From Alphaproteobacteria bacterium (GTDB lineage: Bacteria > Myxococcota_A > UBA796 > CAJQPC01): a stretch of 64,000 bases of DNA. Where the stretch lies: assembly GCA_020632795.1 (NCBI GenBank), contig JACKEV010000019.1:177900-241899 (forward strand), in the 5' to 3' direction. How positions within the stretch are numbered: position 1 is the stretch's first letter; each line of letters opens with the position of its first letter. Positions 1 to 9,219 of this stretch are shown piece after piece. A model generated the notes under the pieces. That model worked only from the letters and a program-made list of their open reading frames with translations. It searched no databases and was not told the origin of the DNA. A program made the translations under genes and the position numbers.

Positions 1-1497
1 GACAACGGCAGCTTCAGCGGCTCGGTGTACGTCTTCTATGGCGCGGTGTCCGGCGTCTCCGCCGCCGCGCAGGACAAGCTCATCGCCTCGGACGGCGCGA
101 CCGACGACCTCTTCGGGCGCGCGCTCGCGGCCGCCGGGGACGTGGACGGCGACGGGCTCGGCGACGTGCTGGTGGGCGCCTTCGGGGACGAGCGGGACGG
201 CCCCCAGGGGGGCTCGGCCTATGTGTACTACGGCGCGGTCACCGGCATCTCCGCGCTCTCCGAGGACAAGCTCGAGCCGTCGGACGGCGCGGCGCGGGAC
301 TGCTACGCCGTCGCCGTCGCGGGCGCGGGGGACGTGAACGGCGACGGCCTCGACGACCTGCTCATCGGAGCCTACTGGGACGACGACGACGGCTTCAACA
401 GCGGCACGGCCTGGGTGTACTACGGCACCCTCACCGGCATCTCCCAGGCCTCCGGGGACAAGCTCACCACGGGAGACGCCCGCTCCGGGGAGCAATTCGG
501 GACCGCGGTCGCCGGGGGGGGCGACCTGGACGGAGACGGCTTCGCCGACCTGCTGGTGGGGATCCCCGGGGACGGCAACAACGGCAGCAGCAGCGGCTCG
601 GTGTCGGCGTTCGCCGGGGGCTGCCGCGATGAAGACGCGGACGGCGCCTGCGCGTACGCGGACTGCGACGACAGCGACCCCGCCGTGGGCCCGAGCGCGG
701 CCGAGCAGGTCGCGGACGGCGTGGACAGCGACTGCGACGGCTTCGAGCTGTGCTACGCCGACGCCGACGCCGACGGCTACACCGACGGCACCACCACCGC
801 CAGCCCGGACCTCGACTGCGACGGCGCTGGCGAGGCGCCGGCCGACGCCCCGGACGGGGACTGCGACGACACCGACCCCTCGGTCTGGCCCGGGGCGCCC
901 GAGGCGGTGGGCGACGAGGTGGACAGCGACTGCGACGGACGCGAGCTGTGCTACGCCGACGCCGATGACGACGGCTACACCGGCGGTGAAACGGTGGAGA
1001 GCGCCGACACGGGCTGCCGCGACCCCGGCGAGGCCACCGCCAGCGACCCCGACGGGGACTGCGACGACCAGGATCCGACCCGCAACCCCGGCGCGACCGA
1101 GGAGATCGACGACGGGACGGACAGCGACTGCGACGGCCTCGAGCTGTGCTACGCCGACGCCGACGCCGACGGCTTCACCAGCGGCGCGACCACGACGAGC
1201 GCCGATCCTGACTGCCTGGACCCGGGGGAGGCCTCCTCGGAGACCCCGCCGGGCGACTGCGATGACGCCGACGCCACGGTGTACCCCGGCGCCGCGGAGA
1301 TCCCGGGCGACGGGATCGACCAGGACTGTGACGGCGTAGATGCAGAGGAACCGGCCGAGGACGACACCGGCTTCAGCGGAGACAAGGGCGGCGGCTGCGG
1401 GGCCTGCGCCTCACAGGATGCGCGTCCGGGCCTCCAGTGGCTCGCCCTGCTCGGCGCGCTCACCGCCTGGCGCCGGAGGCGGTCGTGCTCCTCCTGA
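1..1497 (+). CDS. Surface FG-GAP / MopE-repeat protein with MYXO-CTERM-like tail (5' end missing)
   Basis: The reading frame is open from base 1, so the true start lies outside the window. The first ~210 visible residues are FG-GAP (integrin-like beta-propeller) repeats with calcium-loop motifs such as DVDGDGLGD and DVNGDGLDD. From about residue 205 there are four Asp/Cys-rich units of the MopE metal-binding type (DCDDSDP ... DSDCDG, each joined by LCYADAD). The end has a Gly/Cys stretch (GGGCGACAS), a hydrophobic segment (WLALLGALTAW) and RRRR, which is the layout of the MYXO-CTERM sorting signal of Myxococcota. Known for the families: propeller folds and MopE repeats occur on exported proteins, and the tail directs processing by a rhombosortase-like or myxosortase system. 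Inferred: an exported, surface-anchored protein. The next gene starts inside its last codons. Confidence 0.85.
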   Translation, partial: DNGSFSGSVYVFYGAVSGVSAAAQDKLIASDGATDDLFGRALAAAGDVDGDGLGDVLVGAFGDERDGPQGGSAYVYYGAVTGISALSEDKLEPSDGAARDCYAVAVAGAGDVNGDGLDDLLIGAYWDDDDGFNSGTAWVYYGTLTGISQASGDKLTTGDARSGEQFGTAVAGGGDLDGDGFADLLVGIPGDGNNGSSSGSVSAFAGGCRDEDADGACAYADCDDSDPAVGPSAAEQVADGVDSDCDGFELCYADADADGYTDGTTTASPDLDCDGAGEAPADAPDGDCDDTDPSVWPGAPEAVGDEVDSDCDGRELCYADADDDGYTGGETVESADTGCRDPGEATASDPDGDCDDQDPTRNPGATEEIDDGTDSDCDGLELCYADADADGFTSGATTTSADPDCLDPGEASSETPPGDCDDADATVYPGAAEIPGDGIDQDCDGVDAEEPAEDDTGFSGDKGGGCGACASQDARPGLQWLALLGALTAWRRRRSCSS

Positions 1498-2531
1498 TGG
1501 TCCCCCTCGCCCTGGCCGCGCCGGACGGGCTGGCCCTCAAGCTCACCGACCCGCGCGGCGAGGTCATCGCCGAACAGCTCGCCCCCCTCCCCCTGGCGCT
1601 GCGCCTGGAGCAGACCCTGGGCGGCCAGAACTACACGATCGCGGTGCGCTCCGAGGCCGGCGACGGGATCACCCTGGACGTGGCGGGCCCTCGCCACGCC
1701 GGCTCCGCAGCCCTCCCGCTGGGCGAGGGGGGTCATACCGTGGCGCAGGTTGCGCTGCGGGCCCCTCGCGCCGCCCGCGCCGAGGTCGGGCAGAAGCCGC
1801 TCACCTGGACCCTCGACGTCCAGCGGATCGAGCCGCTCACCCCGCTCCCCCACGACCCCGAGCCGCCAGCGGACTGGCCCCAGCGCAGCTTCGCGCTGGC
1901 GTGGGACGACGCGGGGCTCTACGCCGACCCCCGGGATCGCGAGGCATCCGAGCGCTCCCGCGTCCTGCCCGAGGGGCGCCAGGACCCCGCCACCCAGGCC
2001 TCTCCCATGCGCGTCGTCGCCCACTGGGAGGCCCGCCGGGTCGAGCTGGAGACGGTGGTGTCGCAGCCTGAAGCACACTGTCACATCAACGGACCGCCAC
2101 CCCGGGGCTACGCGTTCCAGTACTTCGTGAGCCGCGACGACCTCGTCCCGGTCACGACGCGGGAGGTGCGGGTGGATCACCCGGACGGCAGCGGGCTCAC
2201 CCTGGCCGCCGGGGTCGCCGTGCGGCCCCTCCCGGATGGGCGCTACGGGGTCACCCTCGACGGCGTGCAGTTCGAGGTGGACCTGCCGGAGGACGCCGTG
2301 GGGTTGCAATACAGGCCCTCAGGGCATTTCCTGCGACAGGAGACCGGGCTGACCCTGACGCCCGACGCCCAGGGGGTGCTGGGCACGCTGGGCGGCACCG
2401 AGGTCCACGGCGCGCAGCCCTGGGTCGTGCAGGGCCGCCAGGGCCTGGTCGAGCCGATCGTCACCCTGCGCACGGACTGCGCCGAGCTGCGGCTGCGGGC
2501 AGAGCCGGAGCGGCTGACTGTCGCACCCTGA
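1485..2531 (+). CDS. Exported protein of unknown function
   Basis: The start is taken as GTG 1485 because GGAGG at 1475-1479 sits five bases upstream; ATG 1497 in the same frame would give a shorter signal peptide. The N-terminus (MLLLMVPLALAAPDG) looks like a short signal peptide with a cut after the AA. The remaining ~330 residues have no domain I recognise. They are rich in beta-type segments and include a short Cys/His stretch (EAHCHING) and a late Cys (RTDCAEL). The gene overlaps the end of the preceding surface-protein gene by 13 bp, so the two are probably co-transcribed and may act together in the envelope. Function unknown. Confidence 0.7.
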   Translation: MLLLMVPLALAAPDGLALKLTDPRGEVIAEQLAPLPLALRLEQTLGGQNYTIAVRSEAGDGITLDVAGPRHAGSAALPLGEGGHTVAQVALRAPRAARAEVGQKPLTWTLDVQRIEPLTPLPHDPEPPADWPQRSFALAWDDAGLYADPRDREASERSRVLPEGRQDPATQASPMRVVAHWEARRVELETVVSQPEAHCHINGPPPRGYAFQYFVSRDDLVPVTTREVRVDHPDGSGLTLAAGVAVRPLPDGRYGVTLDGVQFEVDLPEDAVGLQYRPSGHFLRQETGLTLTPDAQGVLGTLGGTEVHGAQPWVVQGRQGLVEPIVTLRTDCAELRLRAEPERLTVAP

Positions 2532-2546
2532 AGCACGTCGCGCGTG

Positions 2547-3131
2547 CTACAGCGCCTCGTCCACGACGACATCCACGGTGGCGACCGGGACCCGACCCGA
2601 GGCCGCCCCCCGCCGCAGCCAGGCCCACTCCTGCCCCCGGGGCTGGGCGACCAGGTGATCGATGCGGGGCAGGGCGACCCCCCAGCGCTGGCGCCCCGGG
2701 TCGGCATCGGCCCGCAGGTCGAGCGGGAAGGCCCCCAGCTCGTCGCGGGGGAGCTGATCCAGGCGCAGGGCCTCGCGGGGGCCCCGCGGGTAGCGGATCG
2801 CCCAGCCGTCCGCCGCTCGCCGCAGCACGACCACCGCGCGGGCGCCGGGGTCCGGGAGCGGGTCGATGCGGACCTGGAAGCGATCCCCGGGGCGCAGCCC
2901 GGAGGCGGAGAACACCATCGGCAGCCCCGCGCTGGCGCCGACCCCCAGGCCGGGCGGCGGCAGGCGCCACTTGGGGACGGAGAGGTCCACCTCGGGGTTC
3001 CAGCGGTCGTCGAGCGCGGCGAGGCGGGCCCGCAGCGTGGCGTCGCTCGCGAGCCGATCGGCCAGCTCGACGGCCTGATCCGGATCCAGCAGCCCGGCGC
3101 GGAAGAAGACGAGGTCACGGTGGATCGACAT
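2547..3131 (-). CDS. Hypothetical protein, anti-sigma-like N-terminus
   Basis: The protein has 194 aa. Its first ~45 residues (HRDLVFFRAGLLDPDQAVELADRL) resemble the helical N-terminal segment of anti-sigma or zinc-finger-type regulators (short helices, 'GxLxxxEAxxLxxRLxxD' pattern), but the zinc-ligand Cys/His set is missing. The rest is a Pro/Arg-rich, probably beta-structured domain with no match I can name and no membrane segment. It is convergent with the upstream exported-protein gene and 72 bp from the next minus-strand gene. I give it no function; the anti-sigma resemblance is weak and only inferred. Confidence 0.6.
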   Translation of the reverse strand: MSIHRDLVFFRAGLLDPDQAVELADRLASDATLRARLAALDDRWNPEVDLSVPKWRLPPPGLGVGASAGLPMVFSASGLRPGDRFQVRIDPLPDPGARAVVVLRRAADGWAIRYPRGPREALRLDQLPRDELGAFPLDLRADADPGRQRWGVALPRIDHLVAQPRGQEWAWLRRGAASGRVPVATVDVVVDEAL

Positions 3132-3203
3132 GGCTCCTCCTGCCTCAATCTGACACCGGCACGTCCAGGATATTCGACGGATCGACGAGAAACCGACCGG
3201 GCC

Positions 3204-4067
3204 CTACTTGATGAAGGGGTTCGCCCGACCCTGGATCTCGGCGATCCGGGTGTTGCGCTTGCGCTCCCAGGCGTCGGGGGGGTCCTCCTGGCTCCAGCGC
3301 TCGTACTGCTTGCGCTCGGCGCTGCTCAGCACCAGGCCGTAGGTGCTCGCCATGTAGAGGTAGGTCCGGGCGATGTCTCCGCGCCGCTCCGGGGGCGGCT
3401 CGACCACGTCGCGCTCGGTGTCGACCTCCATGTCGCACTTGCCGTACTCGCGGGGCTCTCCGGTCACCTCCCCGAAGGGCATGTTGCTGCGATCGCCGTT
3501 GACCTCGCCGACCGCCGGCTGGAGGTTGTGGAGGTCGTTGTGGGCCGCCCGGAAGACGTCGTCCTTCTCGTAGCAGCACTCCCGGCCGCCGAAGGCCTTG
3601 CCGTCGCTGTCGGTGCAGACGTCCTTCTCCCAGCAGCCCAGCGACATGCCGATGGCGTAGGCGGGCATGACGTGCTCGGCCTCGACGCGCTCGGCGCGGG
3701 CGCGGCTGCGGCGGGGGGTGACGCCGCAGCGCTTGAGGTCGATGTCGCGGTCGCTGTCGTAGGGGCAGCCGCAGTAGAAGGTCTCCCGGTGGTCGGGGTG
3801 GACCTCCTCGTAGAGCAGGCGCTTGGAGGTCTCGAATGAGCCGGGGATGCCCTCGGCGAGGGTCACCGTGCCCTGGGGGCCGTTGGACCGGGGCGGGTCG
3901 GTGCCCTTGGGCGACTCGGTGCCCTGAAGCAGGCTGCGGGCCAGATCCACGATGGGTTCGCGCTGCTCGGGGGGCAGGATGAACGCGACCGCCAGCAGGA
4001 TCAGCCCCAGCACCACCACCCCGAGCGATCGCTTGCCGCCCGTCCTGCGCTTGCTCGTCCTCGCCAT
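3204..4067 (-). CDS. Endonuclease I family nuclease (EndA-like), membrane-anchored or secreted
   Basis: The protein has 287 aa with a basic N-terminus followed by one hydrophobic segment at about residues 14-31 (LGVVVLGLILLAVAFIL), which serves as a signal anchor or signal peptide. The body matches the endonuclease I (EndA/Vvn) family: a Cys-rich start (FYCGCPY), the region around VEAEHVMPA, and the catalytic block HNDLHNLQPAVGEVNGDRSN containing the metal-binding His and Asn residues. Members of this family are periplasmic or secreted non-specific DNases of the beta-beta-alpha-metal type. The paired Cys residues (CGCPY, CCYEK, GKCDME) would fit disulphides in an exported protein. The gene is monocistronic, between a hypothetical gene and a divergent START-like gene. 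Confidence 0.85.
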   Translation of the reverse strand: MARTSKRRTGGKRSLGVVVLGLILLAVAFILPPEQREPIVDLARSLLQGTESPKGTDPPRSNGPQGTVTLAEGIPGSFETSKRLLYEEVHPDHRETFYCGCPYDSDRDIDLKRCGVTPRRSRARAERVEAEHVMPAYAIGMSLGCWEKDVCTDSDGKAFGGRECCYEKDDVFRAAHNDLHNLQPAVGEVNGDRSNMPFGEVTGEPREYGKCDMEVDTERDVVEPPPERRGDIARTYLYMASTYGLVLSSAERKQYERWSQEDPPDAWERKRNTRIAEIQGRANPFIK

Positions 4068-4162
4068 CGCCGCTCGCTCCGTCGTTGGGGCCTGCGGCGA
4101 GAGCCTATCACCCCCAGGGGGCGGCGCCGGGCGGTATGCTGAGGGTCGCCCCCGGAGACGCC

Positions 4163-4828
4163 ATGCTCGCTGTGCTGCTGCTGACCCTGGCCCTCACGCC
4201 GCCCGACGCGGTGGTGCGCGCGGTCGCCGAGCCCGACGGCTGGGTGGACGTCGGCAGCGACACCCGCGACGGCGTGGGCCCCATCCACGCCCGCCACAAG
4301 GCCCTCGACGGCGTGGACTGCCTCGAAGCCAGCACGGTCACCACCCAGCCCCCCGCGCTGCTCCGGGAGATCATCCTGGACATCCCGGGGAACCTCCAGT
4401 GGAGCAGCGCCGACCTGAAGCGCTCGATCGTCCTGGATGACCGGGACGGACGGATCGACTACGTGCAGGTCCTGGGCATGCCGCCGCCGTTCAGCGACCG
4501 CTACTGGTTCCTGCGCGGGCAAGTCGTGGAGGGCACCGACGGGCCGGGCTCATGGAGCTTCTCCTGGGCGCGCATCGACGGCGCGGCGCTGTACCCGGCG
4601 CAGTCCGCCGCGCTCAAGGACGACTTCAACGACCCCGTCGAGATCACCCTCAACGTGGGGAGCTGGGCGCTGCTGCCCCACGCCGAGGGCACGGTGGCGC
4701 GGTTCCGATCCTGCTCGGACGCGGGCGGGGCGGTGCCGCGCTGGGCCGGCGAGAAGGCGGCGCGCATGATGCTGCCCAACAACGTCGTCGATCTGGTGAA
4801 GGAGGCGGAGCGCCGAGGCGCCCTGTAG
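4163..4828 (+). CDS. START-domain-like exported protein
   Basis: ATG 4163 is preferred because GGAG lies six bases upstream (4154-4157) and the resulting N-terminus is a clean signal peptide (MLAVLLLTLALTPPDA). The ~200-residue mature part has the pattern of START/SRPBCC-type lipid-binding proteins: a helix ('LLREIILDIPGNLQW'), strand repeats such as DGRIDYVQVLGMPPPFSDRYW, a late strand (ITLNVGSWALLP), and a long C-terminal helix (LPNNVVDLVKEAERR). Such proteins bind lipids or hydrophobic ligands in a cavity; a periplasmic location is inferred from the signal peptide. It converges on the TonB-receptor gene with a single base between them. Confidence 0.7.
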   Translation: MLAVLLLTLALTPPDAVVRAVAEPDGWVDVGSDTRDGVGPIHARHKALDGVDCLEASTVTTQPPALLREIILDIPGNLQWSSADLKRSIVLDDRDGRIDYVQVLGMPPPFSDRYWFLRGQVVEGTDGPGSWSFSWARIDGAALYPAQSAALKDDFNDPVEITLNVGSWALLPHAEGTVARFRSCSDAGGAVPRWAGEKAARMMLPNNVVDLVKEAERRGAL

Positions 4829-4829
4829 C

Positions 4830-7667
4830 TCAGAAGCCCACCTTCACCGTGGCGAACAGGCTGCGGCCCGGCTGGGGCAGCTCGGCCTGGAGCAGGTCGT
4901 AGCCGCCGGGGTGGGTGACGTCCCAGTCCAGCAGGTTGCGCACCCCGAAGCCGTACTCCACCGGCTGCTCGGGCAGGGCGCCGGTGAGGGTGACGTCCCA
5001 GATCACCGCCCAGCCCGTCCAGGTGTCCTGGGTGGTGAGCCGGGGGCTGCCGACCTGGACGCGGGTCGCGACCGTGGTCCCGGGCAGCGGCGCGGGGGCG
5101 GCGGCCTTGAGCGCGGCCAGGGCCCAGGGGGAGTTGGTGAGGTACTCGCCTCCGAGCCAGTCGCCGACCCGGGTGCGCTGCAGCGAGCCCTGGGCCGCGA
5201 TCATCGCGCCCTGGCGCCAGTCGCGGCGCAGCTCCAGCTCCACGCCGCCGGTGTGGACGCGGTCCTCGACGTTGGTGAAGCGCAGGACCACCTCGTCGTC
5301 CTCCTCGGCGACGACCTCGGTGTCCACCAGCGAGAGGATCTGGTTGAAGTAGGCCGCGGCGGTGCCGGAGATGACCTCGGTGAAGCGCCGGGTGTACTCC
5401 AACTCGGCGGTGCGGACCCGCTCGGGCTCCAGCTTGGCCGGGCGGACCTGGGTGAGCCCGCCGTCGTTGTAGAACAGCTCGTAGGGGCTGGGGGCGCGGA
5501 ACGCCGTGCCCCCCAGCACCTTGAGCACGTCGTCCTCGCCTGGCTGGAGGATGGCGGCGAGCCGGGGGTTGAAGGTGCCCCCGATGTCCTCCAGGGTGAA
5601 GTAATCGTAGCGGGCCTCGGCGGAGGCGCGCAGCCAGCGGGCGGCCTGGGCCTCGACCACGCCGTAGGCGGAGATCACGGCCTGGCGGGGCTCCTCTTCG
5701 AGCAGCGGGCCGTCGGGGCTGTAGCTGTCCAGCTCGGCCAGGAAGTTGAAGCGCGCCTCGACGCCTGCGGTGATGTCCAGGCGCTCGACGGGCGAGAGGC
5801 GGACGCGGGGCTCCACCCCGGCCCAGGTGCCCTGCCAGCGATCCCGGTACAGGCCCTCGTCCTCGTAGGGGAAGTCCCCGACGAAGCGGTAGCGGTCGAC
5901 GTACGCGCGAGCCGAGAGGTTCGCCCGGGGGCCGAGGCTCGGGGTGTAGCGCAGCTCGGCGAAGGAGCGGTGGTCGTCGCTGGTGGCGCGGGGGTCCCCC
6001 AGGATGGTCTCGAAGGCGCCGGTGGGGACCTGCTTCATCCGGCCGGTGTAGAAGGCCTGGGCGGTCCAGTCGCCGAGCCAGGCCTTGCCGTGGAGGGTCC
6101 AGGCCCGGGTGCGGTCGGCGTCGTTGACGACGCCCTCGCCGTCGCCCTCCTCGTAGGCCTCGAAGGCGTAGTCGCGCCCCTGGGAGACCATGCCGGCCGC
6201 CGACACGCTGGCCCCGCGCTGCGCGTCGCCCACCGAGGCCCCGGCCCGGGTGCGGAGGGTGCGGCCGCCGTCGGCGGTGACGACCGCGTGGGGGCCCAGG
6301 GCGCTGTCGCGCTCCCGGGTGACCACGTTGATGACGCCGAAGAAGGCGTTGCTGCCGTACAGCGCAGAGCCTGGGCCCCGGACGATCTCGATCTGCTCGA
6401 CGTCATGGAGGTCGACCATCAGATCGGAGCCGACGTAGCTGGCCCCGATCTGGTCGTCGTTCAGGGTGTGGCCGTCCACGGTGACGAGCACCCGGTTGCC
6501 GTAGTCGCCGGGCCGGCCGAAGCCGCGGAAGCCGAGGTACTGGTAGGTCAGGTCGTTGGTGGTGTACAGGCCCCGGGTGCCCGCGACGGCGTCGTAGACC
6601 TCCTGGTAGCCGAACGCGCGCAGCTCGGCGCCGGTGATGATGGAGACGCTGGCGGGGGCGTCCTCGGCGCGGCGCAGGTCGCGGGAGGCGGCGGACAGCT
6701 CCTGCTGGGAGCGCAGGCGCACCGAGAGCGCGCTGCGCTCGTCGGTGTTGATCTCGATGTCCTGTTCGAAGGTACGGAAGCCGGGCTTGGAGATGCGCAC
6801 CTGGTGGGCGCCCACCGGCAGGTCGAGCACGGCCGGGGTGAAGCCCTCGGGCACGCCGTCGACCTCGATCAGGGCGCCGCGCTCGGCTGCGTCGACGACC
6901 AGGGTGCCGCTCAGCTCCTCCAGGGCGATCGCGCGCTGGACAAGCCCGTCGGCCTCGACCTCGACCAGCTCCCTCGCGGTGCGGTAGCCGTCCTTCTCGA
7001 TGACGAGGAGCTGGGGCCCCGGGGCGAGGGTCAGGGTGCCGGGCAGCTCGCCCACCGGCGTGCCGTCGGTGTCGCCCAGGAACACCCGGGCGCCGGCGGG
7101 CTCGCCCGACAGCTCGACCTGGCCGCGGATCGGGACCAGCACGACGGAGACCTCGGCGGTCCCGCCCACCGCCAGGGAGGTGCGGGCCTGGGTGGGGTGG
7201 TAGCCCTCCTGCTTCACGAAGACGGTGTGCTCGCCGGGGGGCAGCGCCAGGGTCAGCGGCGTGACCCCGCGGGCGCCCAGGTCCTCGCGGTCGATGTAGA
7301 CGGTCGCGCCCACCGGGGCGGCCTCGATGGTGACCAGGGCGACCCGCGCCGCGATGCGCGACATCGCCTCGCGGCCCTCGGCCTGCAGCTCGGGGTCGTC
7401 CTCCATGCGGACGTAGTCGTTGTAGTAGCGAAAGGCGCTGTCGAACTGGCCGAGCTGCTCGTAGGTGCGCGCGATGTTGAAGACGACGTTGCGGTTCGGC
7501 GCGAGGCGGTTGGAGAGCAGGAGGTGCTCCAGGGCCTCGTCGTAGTCGCGGCGGCGGTAGGCGTCTGCGGCCCGCTCGAAGTGGAGGTCGGCCTCCTCGG
7601 CGAGGTCGCCGGGGGGGGCCTGCTGCGCGAGGGCCACGGGCCCGGCCAGGGCGAGGAGCAGGAGCAC
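4830..7667 (-). CDS. TonB-dependent receptor with N-terminal TPR and three PEGA domains
   Basis: This is a 945-aa outer-membrane protein. The start is GTG 7667 with GGAG seven bases upstream, and the signal peptide is MLLLLALAGPVALAQQ. Residues ~20-110 are TPR-like. Three PEGA units follow at ~113-310 (for example LVTIEAAPVGATVYIDRE and GTLVVDAAERGALIEVDG). The plug domain is at ~325-460 (ASVSIITGAELRAFGYQEV ... VEQIEIVRGPGSALYGSNA ... INVVTRE). The rest is a beta-barrel ending in the usual aromatic (ATVKVGF). No separate TonB box is obvious because the N-terminus is extended. The gene starts 3 bp after the stop of the PEGA-containing Ser/Thr kinase, so the two form an operon. Whether it imports a substrate or acts as a sensor or adhesin cannot be read from the sequence. 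Confidence 0.9.
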   Translation of the reverse strand: MLLLLALAGPVALAQQAPPGDLAEEADLHFERAADAYRRRDYDEALEHLLLSNRLAPNRNVVFNIARTYEQLGQFDSAFRYYNDYVRMEDDPELQAEGREAMSRIAARVALVTIEAAPVGATVYIDREDLGARGVTPLTLALPPGEHTVFVKQEGYHPTQARTSLAVGGTAEVSVVLVPIRGQVELSGEPAGARVFLGDTDGTPVGELPGTLTLAPGPQLLVIEKDGYRTARELVEVEADGLVQRAIALEELSGTLVVDAAERGALIEVDGVPEGFTPAVLDLPVGAHQVRISKPGFRTFEQDIEINTDERSALSVRLRSQQELSAASRDLRRAEDAPASVSIITGAELRAFGYQEVYDAVAGTRGLYTTNDLTYQYLGFRGFGRPGDYGNRVLVTVDGHTLNDDQIGASYVGSDLMVDLHDVEQIEIVRGPGSALYGSNAFFGVINVVTRERDSALGPHAVVTADGGRTLRTRAGASVGDAQRGASVSAAGMVSQGRDYAFEAYEEGDGEGVVNDADRTRAWTLHGKAWLGDWTAQAFYTGRMKQVPTGAFETILGDPRATSDDHRSFAELRYTPSLGPRANLSARAYVDRYRFVGDFPYEDEGLYRDRWQGTWAGVEPRVRLSPVERLDITAGVEARFNFLAELDSYSPDGPLLEEEPRQAVISAYGVVEAQAARWLRASAEARYDYFTLEDIGGTFNPRLAAILQPGEDDVLKVLGGTAFRAPSPYELFYNDGGLTQVRPAKLEPERVRTAELEYTRRFTEVISGTAAAYFNQILSLVDTEVVAEEDDEVVLRFTNVEDRVHTGGVELELRRDWRQGAMIAAQGSLQRTRVGDWLGGEYLTNSPWALAALKAAAPAPLPGTTVATRVQVGSPRLTTQDTWTGWAVIWDVTLTGALPEQPVEYGFGVRNLLDWDVTHPGGYDLLQAELPQPGRSLFATVKVGF

Positions 7668-7670
7668 GGG

Positions 7671-9149
7671 CTATCTCCGGGTGCGGAAGCCCGGATCCTC
7701 GGGCGGGTTGGCGGGCGGCGTCGGCGCCCGCTTGGGGACAGGGCGGGGCTCCAGCGGGGCGACCCAGGTGACGTCCACCGCGGAGGGGCCTCGGGTGTAG
7801 CTGGCCTCCTTGTAGCCCTCGAGGCGCAGCGTGAACGCGCGGCCCGGGGCGTCGGGGTCAGCGGACAGGGGCAGCGACAGCGGCGTGACCCCGTGCTTCA
7901 CCTCGCCCTCCCAGACCTCGGCCCCGGGGGGCGTCGACTCGATGGAGAAGGTGACCTCCGTGGGCGCGGGGGGCGGCTCCGGGGCGACTTCGGGCTCGGT
8001 GACCACCGGCTCGGGCGGAGACGGGGCCAGCAGCACCCAGGCGCCGCCCGCCCCCAACGCGAGGCCCAGGAGCACGATGAGCGCCAGCATCGGGCCCCGC
8101 CCGCGGCGCTCCTCCGGGGTGGCCATCACCTCGGCGCGGGCGATGGTGTGCTGGGAGTCCGGCTCCGCCTCCTCCGGGATGGGCATGGGGCGGATCGGGC
8201 CGGTGGAGACCGCCGTGGGCCGCTCCCCGAGGGCGTCGAGGATCTGTAGCATCTCCTGTCGCAGGCTCGATGTATCAGGGAAGCGATCCCGGGGAGACTT
8301 GGCGAGCAGGCGGTTGACCAGGGCCTCGATCGACGGCGGGATGGGCTGGGCGGCGTGCTGGGAGAGGGAGGGCGCAGGATCCTGGAGGTGGGCGAACAGG
8401 GTCGCGAGCTGGGTGGGCCGGGCGAAGGGGCTCAGGCCGGTCATCAGCTCGAAGAGGATGACCCCCAGCGCGTAGTGATCCGTGGCCGGCGAGATGCCCT
8501 CGTTGTGGATCTGCTCGGGGGCCATGTAGCGCGGCGAGCCGACGAGCTGGTCGGCCCGGGTGATGTGGAGCTTCTCCTCGTGCTCCTCGAGCACCTTCGC
8601 GATGCCGAAGTCGAGCACCTTGACGAACTCGCCCTCGGCGCCGCGCCCGATCATCACGTTGCCGGGCTTGAGGTCGCGGTGGACCACGCCGGCCTCGTGG
8701 GCCTCCCCCAGGGCCCGGGTCACCTCGTAGGCCAGGCGCAGGGCGCGGGCCGGGGGCAGCGGGCCCTCCTCCTTGAGCAGGCGGGTCAGGGTGCGGCCCT
8801 CGACGTACTCCATGACGATGTAGACGAGGTGGAGCGGGTCGTAGACGCCATAGTCGTAGACGGTGACGGTGTTGGGGTGGCGCAGGCGCCCGAGGGTGGC
8901 GGCCTCCAGCAGGAAGCGCGCGCGGAACTCGGGATCCCGGCCGTCGGCCTTGCGGTTGTCCAGCACCTTCAGCGCCACGATCCGGCCCAGGGGGCGCTGC
9001 TCCGCCCGGTAGATCCGGCCCATGCCGCCCTTGGCGATCCGCTCCAGGACGACGTACTTCTCCGCCAGGATCTGCCCGATGAGGGGATCCGCTGGTGCAA
9101 CGCCGGAGGAGGCCGGCTGGGATGGCGGTGGGTGCTCGCGCTCGGCCAC
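7671..9149 (-). CDS. Transmembrane Ser/Thr protein kinase with extracytoplasmic PEGA domain
   Basis: The frame is open further upstream, but it would run into the next gene. GTG 9149 has GGAG six bases upstream and is chosen, giving 492 aa. The kinase domain (~25-290) shows the glycine loop (IAKGGMGRIY), VALKVLD, HRDLKPGNVMI, DFGIAK and MAPEQ, so it should be an active Hanks-type kinase. A single membrane segment follows at ~355-375 (MLALIVLLGLALGAGGAWVLL). The C-terminus holds one PEGA unit (FSIESTPPGAEVWEGEV) and a Pro-rich tail, placed outside the membrane. PEGA domains also occur three times in the receptor encoded 3 bp downstream, so the two proteins may share a cell-wall or surface ligand (inference). 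Confidence 0.92.
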   Translation of the reverse strand: MAEREHPPPSQPASSGVAPADPLIGQILAEKYVVLERIAKGGMGRIYRAEQRPLGRIVALKVLDNRKADGRDPEFRARFLLEAATLGRLRHPNTVTVYDYGVYDPLHLVYIVMEYVEGRTLTRLLKEEGPLPPARALRLAYEVTRALGEAHEAGVVHRDLKPGNVMIGRGAEGEFVKVLDFGIAKVLEEHEEKLHITRADQLVGSPRYMAPEQIHNEGISPATDHYALGVILFELMTGLSPFARPTQLATLFAHLQDPAPSLSQHAAQPIPPSIEALVNRLLAKSPRDRFPDTSSLRQEMLQILDALGERPTAVSTGPIRPMPIPEEAEPDSQHTIARAEVMATPEERRGRGPMLALIVLLGLALGAGGAWVLLAPSPPEPVVTEPEVAPEPPPAPTEVTFSIESTPPGAEVWEGEVKHGVTPLSLPLSADPDAPGRAFTLRLEGYKEASYTRGPSAVDVTWVAPLEPRPVPKRAPTPPANPPEDPGFRTRR

Positions 9150-9219
9150 GCAGCGCTCCGGGGCGATCGCCCGCAAGGGTAGCACAGCGCGGCTGCGGCG
9201 CTCGCCCCATCGGGTCCGC

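Noticed and set aside
640..1340. Repeated Asp/Cys units as DNA repeats or CRISPR
   Set aside because: The periodicity is in the protein (MopE-type metal-binding units of ~70 residues) and the DNA copies are diverged; it is part of a coding sequence.
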